Source: DAHUXT01 sp036273675 (lineage in GTDB: Bacteria; Chloroflexota; Ktedonobacteria; Ktedonobacterales; JADMIN01). From it: DNA of 64,000 nt. The position numbers and the translations under genes were made by a program. The notes under the pieces were generated by a model that was given only the letters and a program-made list of their open reading frames with translations, was not told where the DNA came from and did no database searches. This document shows, one piece after another, positions 34,790-43,386 of this stretch (position 1 is its first letter; the number at the start of each line of letters is the position of its first letter). Where the stretch lies: assembly GCA_036273675.1 (NCBI GenBank), contig DASUHD010000093.1, positions 62,001 through 126,000 of the forward strand, given 5' to 3'.

Positions 34790-37456
34790 TCATTCTCCGT
34801 GCTGGTTTCTGCCTTTGCGGTGGCCCATGCCGCGGATCGCATCATCGAGCGGATTCATGCCGAGATAGCGCGCGACGCTCTCGGTGCGCCAGATCCAGCG
34901 CAGCAGGGGTAGCCAGAGGAGAGTCGCAGCGCTCACGAGTCCCCATTCAACCAGGGTCAGCGGCGCCAGCGCGAAGGTATCACGCAGCGGCGGCGCCAGT
35001 TCCACCATGACAAACACCATCGCAAGGGCGCCCGCCAACACCGTGGGACGCCAGTCGCCGCTCAGGCGGTCTCCGCCAGTCCACCAGGGTGTCGGTGGCT
35101 CCACAAAGACAACTAGCAATAGACCAGAGAAGACCAGGAAGGCAGACACCGCCGTCTGCGCATGGGTGAGCGCAAAGATGTCGAGAGGTGTGGGCTGTGC
35201 GGTTACGAACCCTGCCGTCGGGGAGGCGGCGCCGCCGTGGTCGATGGCAATAACTCCGTAGAAGAGCAACAGTCCGAGCGCTGCTGTGACGATTGCCGCC
35301 GCTGAAACAAAATGGAGCAACTGGCGCCGGAGGTCAGCCCGAGACGCACGCTGAGGGTGCGCCCAGATGGCCAGCAGCACGGTCGGAATGCCGACCGCGA
35401 GCAGCGTGATCAGTGACCCCTGACGGAGCGCTAATGGGAGCGGGCCCAATGCGAGAGACGAGACGACGAGCAGCCCGATCGCCGTGACGCGCGCGAGAAT
35501 GATCTTGAGAATGTCCTGCATCCCGTTCACGACGCGCTGCCCTTCCTGCATCGCAGGCACAAGGGTGGCGAACGAGTCCTGCATCAGCACCATATCCGAG
35601 ACGCTCCGTGCGGCCTGACTGCCGCTGTGCATGGCGATGGCGAGCTGCGCCTGCTTGAGCGATAACACATCGTTGACTCCATCCCCAACCATAGCCACGT
35701 AATGCCCACGTGAGCGGAGCGCGCGGATGAGTCGTTCCTTGTGCTGTGGTGTGGTGCGTCCAAAAATGGTGCTGTCTTCGGCGATCTCCGCGAGTGCAAC
35801 ATCATCCAGCGCATCGAGTTCGGCGCCGCTGACGACTCGGAGTGCAGCGTTATCAAGTCCCGCCTGGCGGGCCAGCGCGGCGACGGTTTCGGGATAATCG
35901 CCTGAGATGATCTTTGGCTGGAGGCCCATAGCAAGGAACGAACGCAGTGTCTCGCGCGCCTCAGGCCGCAATTCATCGCTGAGGACCACAAGACCAAGGG
36001 GCGTCAGACCAACTGGCAGGCGCGCATCCTCGTACAGGCGTTCTGGCGCGCCAACCTGTAGATCCTCAGCCACGGGAGAGTGGGCAACCAGCAGAACGCG
36101 CAATCCCTGCTGCGCGCGATCGCGGATGACTGTTGTAATTGTCTCCCAGGACACACAGGAATCCAGAAATGGACGAAGTATCTCAGGAGCGCCCAGAACA
36201 TAGACACCACGCAACGCAACAGATCGCGCTGTTGGACTATCTGGACATTCGTCAAAAGCTGCGGCGCTCCACTTGCGTGACGAGGAGAACGGTACCTCGG
36301 CGATGACCGAGTGCGCCTCCGCAGGGAAGGCTGTCGCGATCGCTTCGCTCGTTTTGTTGTGGTCGTGTGTGCTGGCGACTATGATCCCGAGGAGTTGCTT
36401 GAGACTATCTGGGTTCTCGGTGAGTCCAAGCGTCTCTACGACTTGCAAGCGATTGGCTGTCAGCGTACCAGTCTTGTCCAGGCAGAGAACGTCTACATGG
36501 CTGAGCGACTCGATCGCGTTGGCCTGTTGCACCAGCGCGCCGTAGCGTACGATCCGCACGGCGGCGATAGCATAGGCCAGAGCAATCGAGAGAAAGAGGC
36601 CATTGGGTACCAGCCCAGCGATGATCGTCGCATTCTGGACACCCTGTACGAGATCAATGCGGCGCACTATCGAATCGAGGACGAGCAGGAATTCCAGGTA
36701 CAGCGCAATCAGGAGCGCCAGCCGAATGACGAAATTGATCTGCTCCTGGAGTGGCGTCAGGACGCGACGGAACGAGCGCGCGCCAGCCATAACTGAATTA
36801 GCCAGACTTTGCGAACCCACCTTCTCGGCAACGTAGTAGCCTGTGCCGCTGGCGCAGAAGCTGCCAGAGTAGACAGGATCACCTGCGCGCTTAGGCACGA
36901 TATCCGATTCGCCGGTGAGCAGCGATTCATCAACAGCCATGACCACTGTGGCGCTCCTGGAGATGCCATTGGAGGGGTCGCTGAGGATTGTGCCGTCGAG
37001 CACGATTTGATCGCCCGGCCCGACGTGCAACACATCACCGACTACAAGGTCTTGCGGCGGCACATCATATTCTCGTGCCTCTCGAATCACATGCGCGGTT
37101 GGCTGTGTAAGTACAGTGATTCGGTCGAGTGTGCGTTTGGCGCGTATCTCCTGCACAACGCTCACCAGGATATTGAGCAGAATGACGCCAACGGAGACCA
37201 ACGCATCCATGAACTGTCCGAGTAGCGCGAGGATGAGGCCGAGCGTGAAGAGCACGATATTGATAAAGGTGAACATGTTCTCAGCGATGATCTGCCAATA
37301 GCTTCGGCTGTTCGCGGGAGATACTCTGTTTCCCTGCCCATGGGTCCGTCGCTCGACGACCTCGCGCTCAGAAAGACCAGCCGGAGACGAAGGCGAAGCG
37401 CCCATTTGGGCAACCGCTGTTGTTGCCTCATGTCGTTGATGCATAGATGCCCCCAA
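34790..37456 (-). CDS. CtpE-like P-type ATPase (cation transporter)
   Basis: This 888-aa protein has all P-type ATPase signatures: TGES (181-184) in the actuator domain, DKTGT with the phosphorylated Asp327, and GDGVNDVLSLKQAQLAIAM in the P-domain. The M4 motif reads LVPNGLFLS (282-290) in place of PEGL, the form seen in mycobacterial CtpE, implicated in calcium uptake. The C-terminal half has the expected six TM segments. An N-terminal start four codons later (37444) is equally possible. It stands alone facing the MFS gene. Transported ion is inferred from family only. Confidence 0.87.
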   Translation of the reverse strand: MGASMHQRHEATTAVAQMGASPSSPAGLSEREVVERRTHGQGNRVSPANSRSYWQIIAENMFTFINIVLFTLGLILALLGQFMDALVSVGVILLNILVSVVQEIRAKRTLDRITVLTQPTAHVIREAREYDVPPQDLVVGDVLHVGPGDQIVLDGTILSDPSNGISRSATVVMAVDESLLTGESDIVPKRAGDPVYSGSFCASGTGYYVAEKVGSQSLANSVMAGARSFRRVLTPLQEQINFVIRLALLIALYLEFLLVLDSIVRRIDLVQGVQNATIIAGLVPNGLFLSIALAYAIAAVRIVRYGALVQQANAIESLSHVDVLCLDKTGTLTANRLQVVETLGLTENPDSLKQLLGIIVASTHDHNKTSEAIATAFPAEAHSVIAEVPFSSSRKWSAAAFDECPDSPTARSVALRGVYVLGAPEILRPFLDSCVSWETITTVIRDRAQQGLRVLLVAHSPVAEDLQVGAPERLYEDARLPVGLTPLGLVVLSDELRPEARETLRSFLAMGLQPKIISGDYPETVAALARQAGLDNAALRVVSGAELDALDDVALAEIAEDSTIFGRTTPQHKERLIRALRSRGHYVAMVGDGVNDVLSLKQAQLAIAMHSGSQAARSVSDMVLMQDSFATLVPAMQEGQRVVNGMQDILKIILARVTAIGLLVVSSLALGPLPLALRQGSLITLLAVGIPTVLLAIWAHPQRASRADLRRQLLHFVSAAAIVTAALGLLLFYGVIAIDHGGAASPTAGFVTAQPTPLDIFALTHAQTAVSAFLVFSGLLLVVFVEPPTPWWTGGDRLSGDWRPTVLAGALAMVFVMVELAPPLRDTFALAPLTLVEWGLVSAATLLWLPLLRWIWRTESVARYLGMNPLDDAIRGMGHRKGRNQHGE

Positions 37457-38023
37457 ACGGTATCCAGGCTAGTCTAGGCTATTGGAGTCCGAGTTCCCAT
37501 GACGCATAGCTGAACGCATAATCTACTCGATAGTAGGGCGTGCTACATGTCCTCTGATCGGACAGCGGGATTGCCACAAGTGCCTGCCCAAGTCCAATCA
37601 TGCTCCATGAGCATGGATGCGAGCGCACACAGAAAGGCACACAACCGCACAACGTCGATTGCATGGGCTGAGCAGGTTTCGCAATTACAGGCGACGCCTG
37701 ATTATGGTGCGCCGGGATGTGTTGGCACACGGAAGCATTCAATGATGCATGTGGGAGCGCTACAGTCGTCGCGAGACATGCCGCACGGAGTACGCGATTG
37801 TGGCCGCTGGGGGATGCAAGCCGAATTTTGCGCTAGCTTATCGGTCGTGGTGGGCATTGATCGGGGCTTCATTTGTGCCGCGCGTTTAGGGGACGTTCCA
37901 AGTAGCGGCAGCCGCGGCAGCAAGTGACCTACATCTGTGGCGGCGTGGGCTGAGTCAGTGTCAGTGGCCCGCAATCTATGTTGCAGAGTGTCGTGAGTTT
38001 TTCCGATCGATCGTCTGCCGTCA
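37457..38023. other. 567-bp intergenic region
   Basis: It lies between the divergently oriented P-type ATPase and DUF6794 genes and should hold both promoters. Frames here lack ribosome sites and protein-like composition; I see no gene, repeat or RNA structure I can defend. Confidence 0.4.
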
Positions 38024-38410
38024 ATGAACGAGGGGGCTGTCAAGGTGTCATTAGGCGATACTAGCAACAACGGTCGCAACGGCGCCCAAAGTGATACGGG
38101 AGATATAGGCGCCAAGGCGAAAGGTGGAAATTGGCCGCAATCCGTGGATGAGGCGGTGGATCGCCTTCTTGCTGGGATTTCGGACGAAGATAAAGGGACC
38201 GTGCGCTCTACGCCGAAGGATGAGCTGTATACGTTTCACTTTGGCTGGGGGATGGGTATTCGCAACGCCTTTGGGTTTTGGCAGGGCAATGCGGCGCTGT
38301 TGAAGTCGTGCGCGGAGGCGCAATATGGACCTGACGCCACGTTCATCCATCCCGATAGCGCGTCGGGAGTGATTATCGAGGCAGTGTGGCAGCGGCTGTG
38401 CGATGAATAG
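38024..38410 (+). CDS. DUF6794-like protein
   Basis: The 128-aa product has a low-complexity Gly/Asn-rich N-terminus (about 35 residues) and then WPQSVDEAVDRLLAGIS, RSTPKDELYTFHFGWGMGIR, FGFWQGNAALLKSC and SGVIIEAVWQRL. This pattern fits DUF6794, a small cytoplasmic family often found with immunity or accessory genes and without known function. The ATG lacks a clear ribosome site, so the real start may be further inside the poorly conserved N-terminus. Confidence 0.75.
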   Translation: MNEGAVKVSLGDTSNNGRNGAQSDTGDIGAKAKGGNWPQSVDEAVDRLLAGISDEDKGTVRSTPKDELYTFHFGWGMGIRNAFGFWQGNAALLKSCAEAQYGPDATFIHPDSASGVIIEAVWQRLCDE

Positions 38411-38753
38411 GGGCGCTGCGATGCATTAACGAGGCGTGCGCGTGTTGGGGTTGCGATGATTGCGATGATCGGGAATCGGACCGCAAACAGACGGTGCCCT
38501 GCATTGGGGCAAGCGTTTGGTGGCGCACGTGGACGATGGTAGGGACGATAGTGGGGACGAGCTTACCACCGTACGCAATGGCTTCTGCGACACGAGTGAC
38601 CGCCTTCGAAGCCATAGCCATCCTCAGCCATCCTCGCGAAAGACCACTCTGAATACCAAGCGCGTCGTAGCCCTCATCGAGGAATACGTATAGGCGATGA
38701 GGACAACGACTCGGATGGGTTAATGGCGAGGATAGGGGAGTAGGTCAATCCGA
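38411..38753. other. 343-bp intergenic region
   Basis: It separates the DUF6794 gene from a convergent membrane-protein gene. A duplicated ttgcgatgat at about 38451-38470 is the only structure I see. A short protein-like minus-strand stretch (FLDEGYDALGIQSGL, near 38640-38690) may be a fragment. Confidence 0.3.
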
Positions 38754-39122
38754 CTACCGTTTTCTGCCAAGAGCGAAGGCGCCACTCGCCTGATGGCCCA
38801 GCCAGCCCAGCACGGCGTACAGGAGTAGGCCAAACGCCAGCCCAATTGCTTCCTGTTGACTGCCCACCACCACGGGCGTGGGGCTCTTGGCCATCAAGAA
38901 TGCCAGGAGGGTGATCACCCAGTAGGGCACGACCGCCCAGGTGACGGCCGCCTGCCAGTTGCCCGAGAACCAACCTATCACCGATGGCAACACGAGCGCT
39001 ACCACCGCGCCAATGACACCAAGCGGGGCGGATGATCCATTCGTGGTGCTGAGAATGAAGAGCAGGACGGCTTCGACGCCCGCCAGCACCCAGATGAGGA
39101 CGGTACCACGCAACAACTGCAT
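38754..39122 (-). CDS. Small four-TM membrane protein
   Basis: This 122-aa protein has four hydrophobic segments (about 6-26, 33-53, 59-80, 95-112) linked by short loops (STTNGSSAP, SGNWQ). It resembles small conserved membrane proteins of the TIGR04086/DUF5518 kind, but I cannot assign a family. The start at 39122 is preceded by aaggagc. No operon partner. Confidence 0.65.
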   Translation of the reverse strand: MQLLRGTVLIWVLAGVEAVLLFILSTTNGSSAPLGVIGAVVALVLPSVIGWFSGNWQAAVTWAVVPYWVITLLAFLMAKSPTPVVVGSQQEAIGLAFGLLLYAVLGWLGHQASGAFALGRKR

Positions 39123-39214
39123 GTGAAATGCTCCTTCGCACTGGCTTCCCACTCCCAAATAGGAAGCGCACGTAGTGTATCGCGAGGCGCAAGCGTCGTC
39201 CACGCGCACCGATA

Positions 39215-39253
39215 ATGGTCATGTCATGGTCATGTCATGGTCATGTCATGGTC
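39215..39253. repeat. 11-bp tandem repeat
   Basis: Three perfect copies of atggtcatgtc (39215-39247) and a partial fourth (to 39253) lie 33 bp left of the CRISPR repeat. They are non-coding. Confidence 0.85.
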
Positions 39254-39285
39254 GTGGTTGCCACGAGCAGTTGTGAGGATGGAGT

Positions 39286-39375
39286 CGGTTCACCCCCACG
39301 TGTGTGGGGACGGCCGTTGTTCGCGCAGATGCGCAATCGTGCCACTCGGTTCACCCCCACGTGTGTGGGGACGGC
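39286..39375. CRISPR. Minimal CRISPR: two repeats, one spacer, type I-E geometry
   Basis: Two identical 29-bp repeats (39286-39314 and 39347-39375) begin cggttcaccccc and end gtggggacggc, with the internal hairpin ccccac/gtgggg. They flank one 32-bp spacer (39315-39346). Repeat length, spacer length, the CGGTT start and the short palindrome all fit type I-E arrays. No cas gene exists within the window. It may be a relic, a seed array used by distant cas genes, or an array imported with the neighbouring element. Confidence 0.75.
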
Positions 39376-39523
39376 ACTAGATTGTTTCTAGTGTATCAGG
39401 TGCTCATACCCCTCGAAGTATCATCAGCAACCGAGCGGTGTTTCGTGGGCCAGTGAAGGGGTATCGAGATGGTCCACGCCGTCGTAGCATGTGACTGAGA
39501 TTTAGACTCTGCGCTGGTTAGGT

Positions 39524-39758
39524 TTATGAATACAACGGTGCTAGGCTCTCAACGGTGGTGATTTCGTTGGCGCGCTGCTCGGCAGGGTCGATCGCGTGCT
39601 CCTTGAGGCGGGCGGGCAGGACATTGAGGTTCAGTCGCATCGCGACGCGCAATATGAGGGTAATCGAGCTGAGTAGTGTTGTAACCCGGCTCGTGAGGCC
39701 AGTAGTGAATGCGTACCTGATACCCCTCATATGCCCCACCTAGCAGCAGAGCACGCAT
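39524..39758 (-). pseudogene. Frameshifted small gene in the integrated remnant
   Basis: From ATG 39758 the frame reads MRALLLGGAYEGYQV, then PGYNTTQLDYPHIARRDATE. At about 39628 it must move by one base to continue LNVLPARLKEHAIDPAEQRA and end SLAPLYS with TAA at 39524. The total of 235 nt is 78 codons plus one base, consistent with one inserted base at aacctc. Both halves look like natural protein; I do not recognise the family. A sequencing error is the alternative to decay. Confidence 0.5.
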
Positions 39759-39856
39759 CAGCCCACGCCTGCGTGTACCAGGAGAAACGCCTCCCGACTC
39801 GAAGGCCACGGAGGCGCTGAATGCATTACTCGAACTGGCGAAGGCGCTCAAACTTG

Positions 39857-40223
39857 TCACACCCTTGGTAGCTGCGCGACCTCAGACGGGCGCTGGTCTT
39901 CATGGTCTCGTTGGTCGAGATAGAAGCGTTGGAGCATCATCAGGCACCAGACGACCCACACAGCGGCGGCGATGCCGAGGGGCAAACGCGACAAGCGCCA
40001 GGGGGAGCCATTGATCCCAGAGAAGCGCCAGGGCGAACATGACGAACGCCAGTGGCGCGATGATAGCCGCGCAGAGCAGGTTCCACCAGAGGGTCGATAA
40101 AGGGATAAACCTTCCGGTGGGCCTGCTCTCTGTCTGCGCTGTGTCTGATGAATCAGATGGTGCGTTGAGACTTGCCTTCGATGAAGCCGAGGCGTTGGGG
40201 AGATCGCCGTCGGTGTCAGGCAT
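39857..40223 (-). pseudogene. Frameshifted small membrane protein
   Basis: From ATG 40223 the frame gives MPDTDGDLPNASASSK, a polar N-terminus, then two TM segments; the first reads LLCAAIIAPLAFVMFALALLW. At the gggg run 39979-39982 an extra base shifts the frame. Removing it yields ALGIAAAVWVVWCLMMLQRF, completing the second TM, and a polar tail to TGA at 39857-39859. The length of 367 nt equals 122 codons plus one base. Family unknown; it starts 4 bases after the stop of the next gene upstream, so it belonged to an operon. Confidence 0.6.
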
Positions 40224-40227
40224 GGTG

Positions 40228-40400
40228 CTACTCGTTCTGCTCGTCAGGTTGGCTATCGTTCGTCCAGGGATTAGCGCCATTATACGGGAAGAGGGGATCG
40301 GTGCGTCGGCGATTGGCGCTTGCGGCCTCGATCTCGGCGAGGCTGAACACGCTCGTTGGCGACTCGTGATCAGGCGGTGGCGCGTTGAAGCGGGCGCGAA
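40228..40400 (-). pseudogene. C-terminal fragment of an unknown element gene
   Basis: A protein-like minus-strand end reads FNAPPPDHESPTSVFSLAEI and finishes PWTNDSQPDEQNE, stop TAG at 40228-40230. Further upstream (above about 40400) the same frame only mirrors the DUF4326 gene on the plus strand. The N-terminal part was probably deleted. Four bases separate its stop from the next minus-strand start. Confidence 0.45.
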
Positions 40401-40402
40401 TG

Positions 40403-40678
40403 GCGTTGCAGTGGCACGTCCAGCTCGCCGGGCAATCACGCGGCAGGCACAGGAGCGCGTATCGGGAATGGCTGCTGAAAACGCCAGCCCTGCTCGAACG
40501 GCTACCAGAGCTACGCGGGAAGGTGCTTGGCTGTTGGTGTGCGCCCAAAGGCGGGATCGTCGGCAACCTGCACGGCGAGACGTGCCACGGTGAAGTGCTG
40601 GCGTGGCTCGCCGATCATCCAGCGTTTGTACAAGCGCATCATGTCTCTTCTCAGGCGAAGGTTGGTGGCGCGGCATGA
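40403..40678 (+). pseudogene. DUF4326 protein lacking its N-terminal part
   Basis: The frame contains SAYREWLLKTPALLERLPEL, RGKVLGCWCAPKGG and CHGEVLAWLADH, the C-terminal two thirds of DUF4326, a small domain common in phages and mobile elements with a Cys-rich CWC--K--CHG core. The usual N-terminal part (a V-N-R--W-NP type start) is missing; upstream residues do not match. ATG 40403 could still give a 91-aa product. The stop overlaps the start of the excisionase gene (ATGA), so the 3' junction is original while the 5' side is damaged. Confidence 0.6.
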
Positions 40679-40953
40679 GTGCTCAGACAGCGCGTAAGCA
40701 GACGGCCTCGAAGGGCCAGAAACAGAAACGCACGCCGCGCAAGCGGACGCTGCCCGGAGATGGGCTGGTGCTCTATAGCGTCGAGGAGGCAGCCAACCGT
40801 CTCAACATCGGGCGCACTGTCGCCTATCGGCTGGTTGGCACAGGTATCATTGAGTCGTTCAAGGTGGCAGGGCTGCGACGGATCACGGTAGATGCGCTGG
40901 CGCGCTACGTCGAGCAGTGCCAAATGCTGACCACGCGCAAGCGATCCGCGTAG
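40675..40953 (+). CDS. Excisionase-like helix-turn-helix protein
   Basis: This 92-aa protein has a very basic N-terminus (about 28 residues, Lys/Arg-rich) and a MerR-like/excisionase HTH: LYSVEEAANRLNIGRTVAYR, LVGTGIIESFKVAGLRRI, then a short helix (VDALARYVEQC). Such proteins bind attachment-site DNA and direct integrases toward excision. It overlaps the DUF4326 frame by 4 bp and lies 37 bp before the integrase gene, the standard xis-int order. Confidence 0.82.
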   Translation: MSAQTARKQTASKGQKQKRTPRKRTLPGDGLVLYSVEEAANRLNIGRTVAYRLVGTGIIESFKVAGLRRITVDALARYVEQCQMLTTRKRSA

Positions 40954-40990
40954 CCAGTCTGAAAGAGAAGAGAAGAGAAGGGATACCCAT

Positions 40991-42139
40991 ATGCCGGGAC
41001 GCCGGGGACGTGGTGAAGGCTCGATCTATCGGCGCAGTCGTGATGGGCGCTGGGTTGGCTCGGTGGTGCTCGCCGAGACAGGCAAGCGCAAGTCCGTGAC
41101 AGGCGCGACACGACAGGAGGTCCAGCGCAAACTGAGCGCGCTCGTGCGCGACATTGAGCAGGGACTTTCGCCGGGAGATGGGCGACAGACGGTGGCGCAG
41201 TACCTGACCAGTTGGCTGGAAACGATCAAGCCGACGATGGAAGAGAGTACGTGGGTGACCCATGGGTCATATGCCCGCATGCATTTCATTCCGGCGCTGG
41301 GCCGTATGCAACTGATGCAGTTGACGCCGCAGCGGATTCAGGCGTTTTATGCGCGTCTGCTGGCGGGTGGGCTATCGAGCACGACGGTCAATCACATGCA
41401 CGGGAGTCTGCATAAGGCGCTGGATGCGGCGGTGCGGCTCGGCCTGGTGGCGCGCAACGTCACTGAGTTGGTGGATGTGCCGCGGATGGCGTCGCATGAG
41501 ATTCATCCGTTGACCAAAGAACAGGCGCGTCAGTTGCTCTATGTGGCGCGTGGTGAACGGCTGGAGGCGTTGTTCACGCTGGCATTGGCGACGGGGATGC
41601 GACAGGGCGAGATCCTTGCGTTGCACTGGCGCGACGTGGATCTCGACGCGCGGGCGCTGTCGGTGCGGTGGAGTCTGCGCTATCACCAGGGGGTGTTCAC
41701 GGTGAAAGAGCCCAAGACGCGGAGAAGTCGGCGACGGATCGCACTGGCCGAGCAGACGGTTGAAGCGTTGCGGGCGCATCGCACACGCCAGCTCGGCGAA
41801 CGGCTGAAGGCAGGGTCGGGGTGGCAGGGAGCGGCGTGGGATGATCTGGTGTTCTGCACGGAGATTGGATCACCGCTGACCTCCAACGGACAGGTACGCA
41901 GCACGCTCAGGCGCATCATCCGGCATGCGAGTCCTGCTGCCCCTCTGCCCGCGATTCGCTTCCATGATCTGCGCCACACCTGTGCGACGCTGGCGCTGGC
42001 CTCGAACGTGAACCCGAAGGTCGTGTCAGAGATGCTTGGCCACTCGACCGTTGCGATCACGCTGGACATCTATTCGCATGTCTTGCCTGACATGCAAGAG
42101 GATGCCGCCGCAGCGGTCGCGGCGATGCTCTATGGATAG
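40991..42139 (+). CDS. Tyrosine-type site-specific integrase
   Basis: This 382-aa integrase has a basic N-terminus with an AP2-like arm-binding segment (RRGRGEGSIYRRSRDGRW), a SAM-like core-binding domain (about 65-165, TVAQYLTSWLETIKPTMEES) and a C-terminal catalytic domain with R204 (ATGMRQGE), H325 and R328 (HDLRHT), H351 (LGHST) and Tyr361 (DIYSHV). All catalytic residues are present, so it may still be active. It is oriented toward tRNA-Arg, its likely attachment gene. The start has agagaagagaag upstream. Confidence 0.93.
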   Translation: MPGRRGRGEGSIYRRSRDGRWVGSVVLAETGKRKSVTGATRQEVQRKLSALVRDIEQGLSPGDGRQTVAQYLTSWLETIKPTMEESTWVTHGSYARMHFIPALGRMQLMQLTPQRIQAFYARLLAGGLSSTTVNHMHGSLHKALDAAVRLGLVARNVTELVDVPRMASHEIHPLTKEQARQLLYVARGERLEALFTLALATGMRQGEILALHWRDVDLDARALSVRWSLRYHQGVFTVKEPKTRRSRRRIALAEQTVEALRAHRTRQLGERLKAGSGWQGAAWDDLVFCTEIGSPLTSNGQVRSTLRRIIRHASPAAPLPAIRFHDLRHTCATLALASNVNPKVVSEMLGHSTVAITLDIYSHVLPDMQEDAAAAVAAMLYG

Positions 42140-42311
42140 CTGGATGATAGTGGGGCTTCCTGCGTCGAAGTGTGGCAGTGATTGATTGATTGATTGCGGC
42201 AGTGATTTTGAGGGTATGCTGTCAGATATGCTGTCAAGGGACCGTTTGGTGGAAAGATGCGGGAGGAGGCTGATAGGCGCAAAGGCTGTATTCTAACGGG
42301 TTACTGAAGGG

Positions 42312-42384
42312 TGGCCCCGACAGGAATCGAACCTGCGACACATGGTTTAGGAAACCACTGCTCTATCCCCTGAGCTACGGGGCC
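42312..42384 (-). tRNA. tRNA-Arg (anticodon CCT)
   Basis: Read on the minus strand: acceptor GGCCCCG/CGGGGCC, D-arm GCTC-N8-GAGC, anticodon arm GTGGT-TTCCTAA-ACCAT with anticodon CCT for AGG codons, five-base variable loop, T-arm GCAGG-TTCGATT-CCTGT, discriminator A. The 3' CCA is not fully encoded (ACC follows). It is the probable attachment site of the adjacent integrase. Confidence 0.93.
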
Positions 42385-42589
42385 AAATGAACTGGTAAGC
42401 GTCCGGATGCAGTATACCCGACGACGACGGCGCGACGCAAACAGGCGCGATTGACTGCTACTGATGGGCTTGCCCACTCTGTCAACGGTGATGACGTATG
42501 GTATACTGAGGCATACGTGACCCCAGATCGTCTTGCTCTGAGTGGACGACGCAATGGCGGGTCGCGCGGGAAAAGCCGAGCACTATTCT

Positions 42590-43078
42590 ATGAAATGCCC
42601 CTACTGCGGATATATCGAGTCGCGCGTGACGGATTCGCGTGACCAAGGCGGCTCCATTCATCGCCGCCGCCGCTGCGAACACTGCCACCAGCGCTTCAGC
42701 ACTGTCGAGCATGTCGTGCTGCCCGAGCTGATGGTGGTCAAGCGCGATGGCCGCCGCGAGCCATTCAAGCGCGAGAAGATAGAGACGGGCCTGCGCCGCG
42801 CCTGCCAGAAACGCCCGATCCCCGTCGGCGAACTCGAGGCTATCGTAGACGATATCGAGAACGAGCTTTATAAGCTAGGCAAAGCCGAAATCGAGACGCG
42901 CATCATCGGCGAGATGCTAATGGAGCGGCTGCGCAAGCTCGACGATATCGCCTATCTGCGCTTCGCCAGCGTCTATCGTTCCTACCCCGACATCCAGGCG
43001 ATGCGCCAAGAGCTCGACCAGCTAATTAAGGGCGCGCCCAACGGCAAGAAGGCAGCCAAAGCCCCCGCTGAGGAATAA
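42590..43078 (+). CDS. nrdR: Transcriptional repressor NrdR
   Basis: This 162-aa regulator represses ribonucleotide reductase genes. It has the zinc ribbon MKCPYCGYIESRV with Cys3/Cys6 and Cys29/Cys32 (RRRRCEHC), then an ATP-cone domain (VVKRDGRREPFKREKIETGLRRAC, to about residue 140). The C-terminus has a short Lys/Ala-rich tail. ATG 42590 is chosen because NrdR proteins begin MKCPYC; the frame is open 16 codons further. No nrd genes are nearby, so it acts elsewhere. Confidence 0.95.
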   Translation: MKCPYCGYIESRVTDSRDQGGSIHRRRRCEHCHQRFSTVEHVVLPELMVVKRDGRREPFKREKIETGLRRACQKRPIPVGELEAIVDDIENELYKLGKAEIETRIIGEMLMERLRKLDDIAYLRFASVYRSYPDIQAMRQELDQLIKGAPNGKKAAKAPAEE

Positions 43079-43386
43079 GGCTGGTGGTTAAAACCGCGCC
43101 TGAACAGCCTCGCCTGCTGCGCACGCTCCGCCACGAAGTCCGCCCGTGGGGCTGCTGCCGCTCCGCGCGCCCTTGCGCGCTTCTCGCCTCGTGCCTCGGC
43201 TCACGCGGCTGCCCTGCGCGGACTCCCCAGAATTGCTTGTTACCTCGTTGCGTCGATGGATAGCAGTCTGCACACCACAGGATTAGCCGCAGGGCTTCAG
43301 CCTGCGGCGCGCGACCACCTCGAACCAACGCGCCCAACAATAAGCCCCCTCTCCCACAAGGAGAGGGGGCTGGAAATAAGGTCAAC
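43079..43386. other. Convergent intergenic region with two hairpins
   Basis: Between nrdR and ileS. It holds a gccgcagg/cctgcggc hairpin (43286-43308, loop gcttcag), the type of palindrome often dispersed between genes, and the strong hairpin listed separately. The rest is GC-rich sequence without a credible gene. Confidence 0.5.
43344..43370. terminator. Bidirectional terminator candidate between nrdR and ileS
   Basis: gccccctctcc (43344-43354) and ggagagggggc (43360-43370) form a perfect 11-bp stem with a cacaa loop. It sits 17 bp from the ileS stop and serves both converging genes by position. No T-run on either side. Confidence 0.55.

Larger units (their letters stand above)
39524..42384. 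mobile_element. Remnant of a tRNA-Arg-targeting integrative element
   Basis: A tyrosine integrase ends 172 bp from the 3' end of tRNA-Arg(CCT), the usual arrangement for tRNA-targeted elements; excisionase-like and DUF4326 genes precede it. Further left are three damaged minus-strand genes. I could not find the duplicated tRNA 3' segment that would mark the other end, so the left boundary is only where the damaged genes end. Confidence 0.55.

Noticed and set aside
37547..37927. 126-codon plus-strand frame upstream of the DUF6794 gene
   Set aside because: No ribosome site, no secondary-structure-like pattern, and it lies in the promoter region of two genes.
39900..40676. Long minus-strand frame of 258 codons
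   Set aside because: Only its central part (MPDTDGD to LVAF) looks natural; its upstream part mirrors the DUF4326/excisionase genes and its end is out of frame. I describe the frameshifted small gene instead.
42140..42311. Possible attachment-site repeat next to the tRNA
   Set aside because: A tgat tandem run and a doubled atgctgtca are present, but neither matches the tRNA 3' end or recurs at the left side of the element.
43088..43273. Minus-strand frame between nrdR and ileS
   Set aside because: It has the Arg/Gly/Ser-rich look of GC-rich non-coding sequence and no start signal; the region fits intergenic hairpin-rich DNA.
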